Part shown: positions 7,038 through 13,443 of the stretch, piece by piece
How positions within the stretch are numbered: position 1 is the first letter of the stretch
Layout of the letters: the number at the start of each line of letters is the position of its first letter
From: an uncultured Spirochaetaceae bacterium
GTDB lineage: Bacteria; Spirochaetota; Spirochaetia; Treponematales; Treponemataceae
DNA length: 50,038 bases
Assembly: GCA_902789325.1 (NCBI GenBank)
Contig: CADANN010000001.1
Location: forward strand, 102,024-152,061
Direction: 5' to 3'
Notes under the pieces: generated by a model
The model's input: only the letters and a program-made list of their open reading frames with translations
Told to the model about the DNA's origin: nothing
Databases searched by the model: none
Translations under genes and position numbers: made by a program

Positions 7038-8693
7038 TTATTTTGTAGTACTCTTATAGATTTTATTAATTGCAACCGCATGGAAGGCAACTCCCTTTAC
7101 ATTACTCTTAATCAGATTCGCATTACATTTCTGATATACTGGAGAAATAGCTGCATCTTCCATAATCATTATTTCAGCTTTTTTCAATGCAGACCAGCGT
7201 TCAGCAATTTTGGTACAGAGTTCACCATCAGTACAACTTGCAATAAGAGCGTTGTAAGTTGGATTAAAATAATTACCCATATTATTTGAGTTACCTGTTA
7301 CCCACATTGCAAGATACGTCATTGGGTCTGCATAATCAGGACCCCAGTTATTAAGACCAAACTGGAAGTCCCCGGAAGACATAATTTTTCGACGTTCCTT
7401 CTTTTCTACAGCCCGTACAGTAATTGTCAGCCCATCTAATATTTCTTCAAGTTGTTTTTTCATTGATTCACAACAGATGATTTGAGTTTCTCCATTCGCA
7501 GTAAGAAGCTCAAGTTCTAGAGTTTTCTTTCCAAGTTCTTTTTTTGCCTTTTCAAAATACTGGCGAGCCAAAGCCGGATTATAAGAACAATATTCTGGAA
7601 ACTCTACACCTGCTGGAGTAAAATCCTGTCCCGACTGAGAGAATGCAAATCCACGAGGTACCGCACCATAAGCAGCAGCAGAACCGTCTGCCATTGCCCT
7701 GGCTGCAATCTCCCGGTCAAAGCCGTTTGCAATTGCAAGTCGAAGGTTTTTATTAGCAAAATTCGGATCATCAAAATTAAAAGTAAGGAAGTAAAGGAAG
7801 CCGGAATCAACAGGTGTAAACTCTGGAGAATTCTGCATTTTAACTACAGCATCACCTGAAATCTCAACAAAGTCCAGCTGCCCGCTCTGATATTTACGTA
7901 AAGCTTCATCACTCTTCTCTATTACCTCATAATGAATTCCGCCAAGTTTAACTTTTGCAGCATCATAATATGCAGTATTTTTAATGAAGGAGATTGAAGT
8001 AGCACCCTGTTTATATTCTGTCAAAATGAAGGCACCATTTGCAAGACAGGTTTCCGGACTCGTTGCATACTTATTACCACATTTTTCAACAAACTCCTGA
8101 TTTGCAGGATAGAAAGTACAGAAATATAGAAGCTGATCAAAATAAGAAACCGGAGTTTGCAATTCTACCTCAAAGGTATAATCATCTTTTGCACGGACAC
8201 CCAGCTGATTCGGCTCCATCTGTCCAGCCTGAATTGCAGTTGCATTTTTAATCTGTGCAATATCGCTGATCATAAATGCATATTCAGATTCTGTTTTTGG
8301 ATCTATAGCGCGCTGCCAGCCATAAACAAAATCATGAGCAGTAACCGGTTCCCCGTTAGACCAGAAAACATCGTCACGAAGTTTGAAAGTATAATGAAGA
8401 CCATCAGCAGAAACCTGCATTTCTTTAGCACAGGCATTTTTTACAGAACCATCATCAGCCATCTGCATAAGGCCATCTATCATATTTCCAATTAATTCGA
8501 AAGAAGTTGCATAAACTGAGACTTGCTGATCAAGCGTATCAATAGTTGCATCCAAAGCAACATTCAAAATAGGACCAGAAACTTTTTTATCCGGCAAAGG
8601 CCCTTTTGTCTGTTGAACAGCAGCCGTTTTTCCACATCCCAAAAAAGACAGAGATAATACTACCCCAGCCATAAGCCCAAGCATACGCTTCAT
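7038..8693 (-). CDS. Oligopeptide ABC transporter substrate-binding lipoprotein (OppA-like)
   Basis: A 551-residue solute-binding protein of family 5 (OppA/DppA). The ATG at 8693 is preferred over one at 8708 because GGAG lies between them. The signal peptide MKRMLGLMAGVVLSLSFLGC ends in a lipobox, so it is a lipoprotein. Family features include ALDATIDTLDQQ near the start, GLHYTFKLRDDVFWSNGEPVTAHDFVYGW, and FGLNNWGPDYADPMTYLAMW near the C-terminus. No permease or ATPase gene is adjacent; the only partner is the chemoreceptor gene downstream. It may feed a distant Opp permease or work with the receptor. Confidence 0.9.
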   Translation of the reverse strand: MKRMLGLMAGVVLSLSFLGCGKTAAVQQTKGPLPDKKVSGPILNVALDATIDTLDQQVSVYATSFELIGNMIDGLMQMADDGSVKNACAKEMQVSADGLHYTFKLRDDVFWSNGEPVTAHDFVYGWQRAIDPKTESEYAFMISDIAQIKNATAIQAGQMEPNQLGVRAKDDYTFEVELQTPVSYFDQLLYFCTFYPANQEFVEKCGNKYATSPETCLANGAFILTEYKQGATSISFIKNTAYYDAAKVKLGGIHYEVIEKSDEALRKYQSGQLDFVEISGDAVVKMQNSPEFTPVDSGFLYFLTFNFDDPNFANKNLRLAIANGFDREIAARAMADGSAAAYGAVPRGFAFSQSGQDFTPAGVEFPEYCSYNPALARQYFEKAKKELGKKTLELELLTANGETQIICCESMKKQLEEILDGLTITVRAVEKKERRKIMSSGDFQFGLNNWGPDYADPMTYLAMWVTGNSNNMGNYFNPTYNALIASCTDGELCTKIAERWSALKKAEIMIMEDAAISPVYQKCNANLIKSNVKGVAFHAVAINKIYKSTTK

Positions 8694-8771
8694 ATGATTC
8701 TCCTGCATTATAAATAAAGAGTAAACATTTTGTGATTTATTTTTGTGACATGACTTTAAGTAGATTCTTAA

Positions 8772-8800
8772 ATTATAACACGAGAATATATAGGTAGCAA
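8772..8800 (-). promoter_or_regulatory. Promoter of the oppA-mcp operon
   Basis: On the minus strand TTGCTA (8795-8800), a 17-base spacer and TATAAT (8772-8777), followed by a leader of about 70 bases. The context around the -10 (CGTGTTATAATTTA) is identical to that of the promoter at 24694-24725. Confidence 0.65.
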
Positions 8801-8813
8801 ATAATTTAAATTT

Positions 8814-8842
8814 ATAAAAAAAGACCGCAAAAAGCGGTCTTT
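8814..8842 (-). terminator. Rho-independent terminator after efp
   Basis: On the minus strand AAAGACCGC, a five-base loop and GCGGTCTTT, followed by a T run. It ends the efp transcript. A second stem (8863-8886) in the repeat directly after the efp stop precedes it. Confidence 0.85.
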
Positions 8843-8862
8843 ATAAAAAATTTGATAATCCT

Positions 8863-8911
8863 AAAACGACCCTTTCGGCTCGTTTTTTAACGGATTTTCG
8901 ATTATAGGCTA
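8863..8911 (-). repeat. 3'-UTR repeat element, copy 1 (after efp)
   Basis: Read on the minus strand from the efp stop codon it begins TAGCCTATAATCGAA, then CCGTTAAAAA, then a hairpin with AAACGA arms. The same start and order occur after the sugar permease gene at 24822-24874. The two genes are unrelated, so this is a dispersed element placed exactly at 3' ends, upstream of a normal terminator. Confidence 0.7.
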
Positions 8912-9478
8912 GTTCTTAGCACGCTCGAGGAATGAACCATCACGTGTATCGATTACGATTCTGTCGTCTGTGTTGATGAACAATGGAACGCGAACTTCGA
9001 TTCCTGTATCCAAAGTAGCAGGTTTCAAAGATTTTCCAGATGTATCACCTTTTACACCAGGTTCACAGTAAGTTACTGTACGTGTAACGCGAACTGGAAG
9101 ATCAATACCTACTGGTTTTCCTTCGTAGAATGTAAGGTTTACTTCAAGATCATCTTCTGGAGTGATGTATCCAGCATAGTCACCAAGGTCTTCCTTAGCG
9201 AGTTCGAACTGCTCGTATGTATCCTGATCCATGAATACAAATGTGTCGCCGTCAATGTAAGAAAGCTTTGTTACGTGTGATTCAAGATCTACTTCATCAA
9301 ACTTTTCACCAGCATCAATACCAAGATCCATAGTTGAGTTTGTAACAAGATTCTTTACGCGGAAGCTTGTAACCATTCCGGCACGACCAGAACGCTGTCC
9401 GAGCATCTTCTGTACGATAAGAGCATTGCCTTCATACATGAAAGCTGTTCCTACTTTTAACTGTGATGTCATTAACAT
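8909..9478 (-). CDS. efp: Elongation factor P, EarP-type with Arg32
   Basis: A 189-residue translation factor that relieves ribosome stalling at proline runs. The domain I tip loop reads QRSGRAGMVTSFRVKN, with Arg at residue 32. This is the same position and SGR context as the EF-P of Pseudomonas aeruginosa, where EarP rhamnosylates the Arg. The C-terminal part EPGVKGDTSGKSLKPATLDT followed by EVRVPLFIN is the EF-P signature. The first ATG (9478) has AGAGG upstream and gives Arg the number 32. The earP gene lies 39 bases upstream. A strong internal promoter in earP (9522-9550) probably adds extra efp transcription. The YeiP/EfpL paralogue was considered but fits less well. Confidence 0.93.
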   Translation of the reverse strand: MLMTSQLKVGTAFMYEGNALIVQKMLGQRSGRAGMVTSFRVKNLVTNSTMDLGIDAGEKFDEVDLESHVTKLSYIDGDTFVFMDQDTYEQFELAKEDLGDYAGYITPEDDLEVNLTFYEGKPVGIDLPVRVTRTVTYCEPGVKGDTSGKSLKPATLDTGIEVRVPLFINTDDRIVIDTRDGSFLERAKN

Positions 9479-9517
9479 AATATAAAACCTCTAAAAAAGA
9501 ATTTACAATAATAGTTT

Positions 9518-10705
9518 CTATATTATAGCAAGTTTTTCAATGAATGTCATTAAGTTAGCACAAAGGTCACCGTTTTTTCTGAGCGATTGAGCAAAGTCAC
9601 AGAAGCCGGGAACAAGGCGAGGAATGGATGAGAAAAATTGTATATACATATTCGGTGTCATTCCCCGGCTAGACCGGGGAATCTGTACATCACTGTCTTG
9701 TGCAGATTGTCCGGTCAAGCCGGACAATGACACTTCATTATAACCATTTATCTTTAACCACGCCTTTGATACGATTTCAAAATCCTCTTCATCAAAATGT
9801 GGCTTCATTCTCTCAAGTAAAGCCCTCACCTTTACCAGCTGATATTCATCACTCTGAGGATATGCATGCCAGATAAAAGGGATTCCAGAAAGGCAGGCAC
9901 GCGACATAGATTCTTCACCACGGATTACGAGAGCAGAACAACCCTTCATCATCTGGTCCCATTCAGTCTGATTAAGATAAGGCAATTCTTCTATGAAGTT
10001 GGTTGCACCCCTTGAACTTGTCGAAGGGTTCGAAACAACCTTCGCAAACGACTGCATAAAACTTTTCTTACCACGTCCCTGTGCAACAAGAACTTTTCTA
10101 CCGCTGTCTATGCAATAATCAGCTAGAGCCTCTGCAAGCTCTACCCAGTCATTCTCATATGTAAAAACAAGTACAGGCCCATCACTATTCCACTCAGGGA
10201 GATTAGTCCAGGCATCATCAATTACAAGCCCGCCGGTTTTCTCAGTAAAGCCAGGCATAAAGTTTACCTTCTGGACTTTTGCACTACGGGTAAGAGACTG
10301 CAGACAGTGAAAATCTTCAGCGTATTTTTCTGCGGTAAGATAATCAATCATAATGATTTGAACAGTACGCTGGAGTTTTTCTTCAAACAAAATACGTTCC
10401 ATCCAGTCTGGACGGCCGCATTGAAAGCATTCAAGGATAACAGGCATCAAAGCCCCGTCATCAGCTGAAAAAGCTTCATGACAAAAATCCGAAGCATTCC
10501 AATTGTAAATATTAAGGCTTTCAACTTCCTGAAATGGAACATCACACTGTACGGAACTACATATCTTTTGAAAGCTCAAAAGGTCATCAACAACGAGATT
10601 AATCTGATTTTCTGGTTTGATTTTTTTAAGTTGTTTTGCAAGACGGTAAACTACACCTATATCTCCAAAGTTATCTACCACCTTGCAAAGAATGGTTATC
10701 TGCAT
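9518..10705 (-). CDS. earP: EF-P arginine rhamnosyltransferase EarP, interrupted in frame by repeat peptides
   Basis: A 395-residue GT-B enzyme that moves rhamnose from dTDP-rhamnose to Arg32 of EF-P. The N-terminal motif KVVDNFGDIGVVYRLAKQL carries the two conserved Asp (residues 11 and 15). IMIDYLTAEKYAEDFHCLQS, FMPGFTEKTGG, ALVIRGEESMSRA and IPFIWHAYPQ are the donor-site motifs of the family. Two stretches are foreign: about residues 226-236 (NPSTSSRGA) and 324-350 (SLSGLTGQ through RSSRGMTPN). They are translations of palindromic repeats at 10007-10033 and 9655-9733. Both keep the frame open and fall outside the catalytic motifs, so the enzyme may still work. It is two bases downstream of the preceding gene and followed by efp. 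Confidence 0.9.
   Translation of the reverse strand: MQITILCKVVDNFGDIGVVYRLAKQLKKIKPENQINLVVDDLLSFQKICSSVQCDVPFQEVESLNIYNWNASDFCHEAFSADDGALMPVILECFQCGRPDWMERILFEEKLQRTVQIIMIDYLTAEKYAEDFHCLQSLTRSAKVQKVNFMPGFTEKTGGLVIDDAWTNLPEWNSDGPVLVFTYENDWVELAEALADYCIDSGRKVLVAQGRGKKSFMQSFAKVVSNPSTSSRGATNFIEELPYLNQTEWDQMMKGCSALVIRGEESMSRACLSGIPFIWHAYPQSDEYQLVKVRALLERMKPHFDEEDFEIVSKAWLKINGYNEVSLSGLTGQSAQDSDVQIPRSSRGMTPNMYIQFFSSIPRLVPGFCDFAQSLRKNGDLCANLMTFIEKLAII
9522..9550 (-). promoter_or_regulatory. Internal promoter for efp
   Basis: On the minus strand ATGACA (9545-9550), a 17-base spacer and TATAAT (9522-9527), near consensus. It lies inside the 3' end of earP and could drive efp alone, giving more EF-P than EarP. 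Confidence 0.6.
9655..9733. repeat. Composite palindromic element inserted in frame in earP
   Basis: The outer inverted repeat GTGTCATT (9655-9662)/AATGACAC (9726-9733) encloses two hairpins, ATTCCCCGG/CCGGGGAAT (9660-9682) and ATTGTCCGG/CCGGACAAT (9706-9728). It adds about 27 codons to earP. The first hairpin matches the repeat at 3768-3796. The structure resembles a two-REP unit or a very small non-autonomous element. No target-site duplication was confirmed. Confidence 0.8.
10007..10033. repeat. Second repeat inside earP, CCCTT...AAGGG family
   Basis: CCCCTTGAACTTGTCGAAGG followed by GTTCG. This belongs to the widespread repeat class with the core CTTCGACAAG, whose translation in one frame is PSTSSRG as seen in EarP. 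It is short and in frame. Confidence 0.7.
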
Positions 10706-10707
10706 GA

Positions 10708-11175
10708 TTAATTGATTTTACTATATAATCCGCTTAATTCTTCACGCCACTGAGACTGCTGTTCGCGGCTTTCCCATTCAATTATTTTTTTGATTGTAAA
10801 ATGACGCTGGTCACGGATATTCTCATAATGAAGAACTGCAAAACGTCCCTGACCTATATATGCAACTTTTTCGTTTTCACCCGTAGGTTCAGACTGCTTT
10901 ACCTGATTCAATACACAGTCAAAATGGAGAGGTTCTCCGGTAGACTTGTCTGCAATAGCACTTGCAATATCTGTAATCGGCTGCCCGCATTTAGGACAGA
11001 TAATTTCGCGTGCCTTAACATTCTGAATAGCAGAAATTCTCTGACGCTCAGCATCCTGATCTTCATACAGAGCCTTATTAAACTGGAAAGGTTTCTGTTT
11101 ATTTTCACGTGACTGTTCAGATCTTTTTTGATTATTCCAATTATTCGAATGCTTTCTATTGCGACGTCTATCCAT
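10708..11175 (-). CDS. Conserved hypothetical protein with a CxxC zinc-binding-like motif
   Basis: I do not recognise the family. It has 155 residues: a basic, Asn/Gln/Arg-rich and probably disordered N-terminus (1-45), then IICPKCGQPI (about 59-68) paired with LHFDCVL about 25 residues later. That arrangement suggests a C2HC or C3H zinc site. The C-terminal half ends in HFTIKKIIEWESREQQ. A basic tail plus a zinc site suggests nucleic acid or ribosome binding, but this is inference. It is three bases after the previous gene and two bases before earP, so it is firmly in the operon. Confidence 0.75.
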   Translation of the reverse strand: MDRRRNRKHSNNWNNQKRSEQSRENKQKPFQFNKALYEDQDAERQRISAIQNVKAREIICPKCGQPITDIASAIADKSTGEPLHFDCVLNQVKQSEPTGENEKVAYIGQGRFAVLHYENIRDQRHFTIKKIIEWESREQQSQWREELSGLYSKIN

Positions 11176-11178
11176 ATT

Positions 11179-11379
11179 TTAATCCCGAAATTTCAATTCG
11201 TCAGGATCTTCAATCAGATGATTACTAATCACCTGTGCAATTCGTTGAATTGCATTATCAAGATATTCCGGACTTTGAATTTTCTTCCTTAACTCAAGTA
11301 TTCTAGGAGGCAAATCGATTGTTTCGGTTCGCTCCAGAACAAGAGTAGCTGCCCCTGTTGATTTTCCACCAGAAATCAT
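11179..11379 (-). CDS. Small hypothetical protein, possibly FlgM-like C-terminal helices
   Basis: A 66-residue cytoplasmic protein. The ATG at 11379 is chosen over a GTG at 11397 because GGGAG sits just before it. The C-terminal half, RILELRKKIQSPEYLDNAIQ followed by RIAQVISNHLIED, has the ...LRxxIxxxxY...IAxxI... spacing of the sigma-28 binding region of FlgM anti-sigma factors. Neighbouring FlhB-like and FliK-like genes make a flagellar role plausible. The match is weak and the protein is shorter than FlgM. Confidence 0.6.
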   Translation of the reverse strand: MISGGKSTGAATLVLERTETIDLPPRILELRKKIQSPEYLDNAIQRIAQVISNHLIEDPDELKFRD

Positions 11380-11403
11380 AGAATCTCCCTTTGACACCCA
11401 CGT

Positions 11404-11760
11404 TTATTCTGAAAAAGCATTTTCAATATGATAAACCGGTTCTAGTCCCGGCATATCAATAACAATTACATCAAATCTGATATAGCTGTTACTATATTGT
11501 CGATGATTTAACAGAAAACGTTTAGATGTTTTTAAGATTCTTTGACGTTTCTGATTATTTAACTCTCTCTGAATCATATCTAAAGTGCCGTTTGGAAGTG
11601 TTTTCACCTCCACAAACACTAAGACATCACTCTTATATGCTATTATATCAATTTCTCCACGGTTTGTCCGCCAGTTACGCTCAATAATTTCAAATCCTTT
11701 TGAAACAAGATAAGCAGCAGCGCGATTCTCACCATCATTTCCGATTGATTTTGTATTCAT
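11404..11760 (-). CDS. YraN family (UPF0102) putative endonuclease
   Basis: A 118-residue cytoplasmic protein of the Holliday-junction-resolvase-like YraN family. It has the family core IGNDGENRAAAYLVSKGFEI, the acidic pair in NRGEIDIIA, and VFVEVKT. These place the Glu, Asp and Glu-x-Lys of the PD-(D/E)xK nuclease fold. The ATG at 11760 is chosen because GGAG lies seven bases upstream and the family begins here; a longer frame reaches 11832 but would overlap the preceding gene. No function has been firmly assigned to this family. Confidence 0.9.
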   Translation of the reverse strand: MNTKSIGNDGENRAAAYLVSKGFEIIERNWRTNRGEIDIIAYKSDVLVFVEVKTLPNGTLDMIQRELNNQKRQRILKTSKRFLLNHRQYSNSYIRFDVIVIDMPGLEPVYHIENAFSE

Positions 11761-11762
11761 TT

Positions 11763-12041
11763 TTAAGCTCCAGCAGACAAAGACATCTCTTCTTTCATAA
11801 TTAAACTGAAAATCTGAGCAAGTATTTCCCAAGTTTCTTGAGGAACAAGACTACCAACATTTACATCTGATAAGAATTCTACTAAAGCTTTATTTTCTTC
11901 TATTTTAATATTGTTTTTTCCGGCTTCTTCAAGAATAAATTCTGCAAGGCGACCAGTTCCTTTTGCAGTTACAAAAGGAGCTTCTGCTCCCTCCGGATAC
12001 TTTAATACTACCGCTTTTTTTATTCCATCTTCTTTTTTCAC
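11763..12041 (-). CDS. FlhB C-terminal domain homologue (YlqH-like)
   Basis: A 92-residue protein matching the cytoplasmic domain of the flagellar export switch FlhB (IKKAVVLKYPEGAEAPFVTA, then KGTGRLAEFILEEAGKNNI). In full FlhB the domain cleaves itself at NPTH. Here there is no such site and no membrane part, as in YlqH-type stand-alone proteins. It overlaps the FliK-like gene by four bases, and FliK is the known partner of FlhB in hook-length control, so the pair probably acts together in flagellar export. The true flhB must lie elsewhere. Confidence 0.85.
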   Translation of the reverse strand: MKKEDGIKKAVVLKYPEGAEAPFVTAKGTGRLAEFILEEAGKNNIKIEENKALVEFLSDVNVGSLVPQETWEILAQIFSLIMKEEMSLSAGA

Positions 12042-13024
12042 ACAAGACCTCCAATGGAATAAAAATCCTGAATTTCACAAGCAGTGCCTTCTATCAAATC
12101 AGTAGGTACAAGTTCTATTGTTATTTGTTTTCCTAATGACGAAAAAACAGAATCCAGCTTATGTGCAATCTTTTCATTTTGCTCAGGAGAGGCATCACAA
12201 TTCATCAAAATATTCTTACATAAACCTGATTTGTATTGCAGTGCAAATAAATATCTGTGCCCCGAACTATTCCATTTACATTCAAGTTTTAAAAGTTGTA
12301 ATGAATCATTATCATTAAAAAGAAGCCCGATATTTCCATGTGCTATAGCTATCTGATTTTGAATCAGTTCATAAGGCAAAAACTGCCAGGATTTTTTTAT
12401 AGAATTAAATTTATTTATCTGCTGATATTCTTTTTTCTTATGATTTTTCTGCCTATCTTGCTGAGATGAATCATCCGCCCAGCCAAGCTCTTCAATAAGG
12501 GCCAAAAGCTCCTGTTCTGAAAAATTCAAACCTTTTTTTGCAAGAATAATCATAAGTTCGACAGCACGTTTTTCTTTTCCATTTAATCTTAAGGCCAGGT
12601 TATGAAATTTATTCAGGAGTTCAGGCTCAAATTTCATTTCCAATTGCTTCATCTGTTGCAAAAGATGAAAACTAAGATTATCAGCAGGTAAACCAAGATT
12701 TTGCAAAAAGGACATAAGCTGAGAATCCTGTAAAACAGAAAGATTTACATCCGAAGCCATATTAGAAGTCAGATTTGATGAAACTGGTGAGAGAAGAATC
12801 TGACCGTTTTTAGTAGTAATTGTTGCAGGAAAAGAAGAACCAGCCTTAAGTTTTGTCTGAGAGCTTAAAGTAACTCTGGCACCAGCCACCGAGCCTTCAT
12901 ATTTTCCCCCACCCTTTTCCGAAATTATACGAACAAGCACCTGGCTTCCATCCCGCAAAGTCTTCTGCGGTAAGCCTAAACGAGAAAGTTGTCCTGTATA
13001 AACGGAAATCCCCCCATGTACCAT
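12038..13024 (-). CDS. FliK-like hypothetical protein
   Basis: A 328-residue protein, probably exported or cytoplasmic, with no signal peptide. The N-terminal third has beta-rich repeats (VLVRIISEKGGGKYEGSVAG). The middle is helical and Leu/Gln-rich, and a charged linker lies near residue 185. The last third (LLKLECKWNSSGHRYLFALQ and onward) looks like the globular C-domain of FliK/hook-length proteins. The call rests mostly on that resemblance and on translational coupling to the FlhB-like gene. The ATG has no clear Shine-Dalgarno site and sits only about a dozen bases from a possible -10 box. Confidence 0.6.
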   Translation of the reverse strand: MVHGGISVYTGQLSRLGLPQKTLRDGSQVLVRIISEKGGGKYEGSVAGARVTLSSQTKLKAGSSFPATITTKNGQILLSPVSSNLTSNMASDVNLSVLQDSQLMSFLQNLGLPADNLSFHLLQQMKQLEMKFEPELLNKFHNLALRLNGKEKRAVELMIILAKKGLNFSEQELLALIEELGWADDSSQQDRQKNHKKKEYQQINKFNSIKKSWQFLPYELIQNQIAIAHGNIGLLFNDNDSLQLLKLECKWNSSGHRYLFALQYKSGLCKNILMNCDASPEQNEKIAHKLDSVFSSLGKQITIELVPTDLIEGTACEIQDFYSIGGLV

Positions 13025-13036
13025 GCAAAAAGTTTA

Positions 13037-13066
13037 ACATAGCAATGGGGGGATGGTCTAGTCAAT
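13037..13066 (-). promoter_or_regulatory. Possible promoter of the FliK-like to efp operon
   Basis: On the minus strand TTGACT (13061-13066), an 18-base spacer and TATGTT (13037-13042). An inverted repeat ATCCCCCCA/TGGGGGGAT spans 13008-13055 around the start codon. The predicted leader is only a few bases. Confidence 0.4.
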
Positions 13067-13424
13067 CCAAAGAAAGCACACTCATTGCCTTTTTCCATGG
13101 AGATGGAGCTTCAAGTAACTTCCCTGTAAGAGTTACAGTTTGTCCGTCAAGCTTACGAAGTTTTCTTTTTAATCCCCACTTTGTTACCTTAAGCTTAAAG
13201 GTAACAACCGAGCGGGAATCAGGATTTTCATTTAGTACAAATACATTCCCTTTTGCACTAAGAAGCCCGGTAATTGAAATTTTAGAACCTATATGCTCTT
13301 CGTTCAAAAAAGAATGATTTGAAACCTGAACGGTTGTACTAATCTTACCAGAACCACTCTTTTGTGCAAAAAAAGCAGTTCCAAAAAGAAGTGATATCAG
13401 AAAAAACGCAGCCAGTTTCTTCAT
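13062..13424 (-). CDS. Secreted OB-fold-like hypothetical protein
   Basis: A 120-residue protein with a signal peptide (MKKLAAFFLISLLFGTAFFA, cut before QKSG). The mature part has an alternating beta pattern with GSKISITGLLSAKGNVFVLN and GQTVTLTGKLLEAP. This resembles small OB-fold domains (tRNA_anti/BOF type) used as periplasmic ligand binders. It follows the clostripain-like peptidase gene by 19 bases with its own GGAG site, so the two are probably co-expressed. Function is unknown. Confidence 0.65.
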   Translation of the reverse strand: MKKLAAFFLISLLFGTAFFAQKSGSGKISTTVQVSNHSFLNEEHIGSKISITGLLSAKGNVFVLNENPDSRSVVTFKLKVTKWGLKRKLRKLDGQTVTLTGKLLEAPSPWKKAMSVLSLD

Positions 13425-13443
13425 AACTCAACTCCAGTTCTTA

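Noticed and set aside
8909..9478. EfpL/YeiP paralogue instead of EF-P
   Set aside because: Arg at position 32 in an SGR context, the EarP neighbour and the GDTSGK region fit EarP-type EF-P better.
9518..10705. earP as a pseudogene
   Set aside because: Despite two inserted repeats the frame is intact and all donor-site motifs are present.
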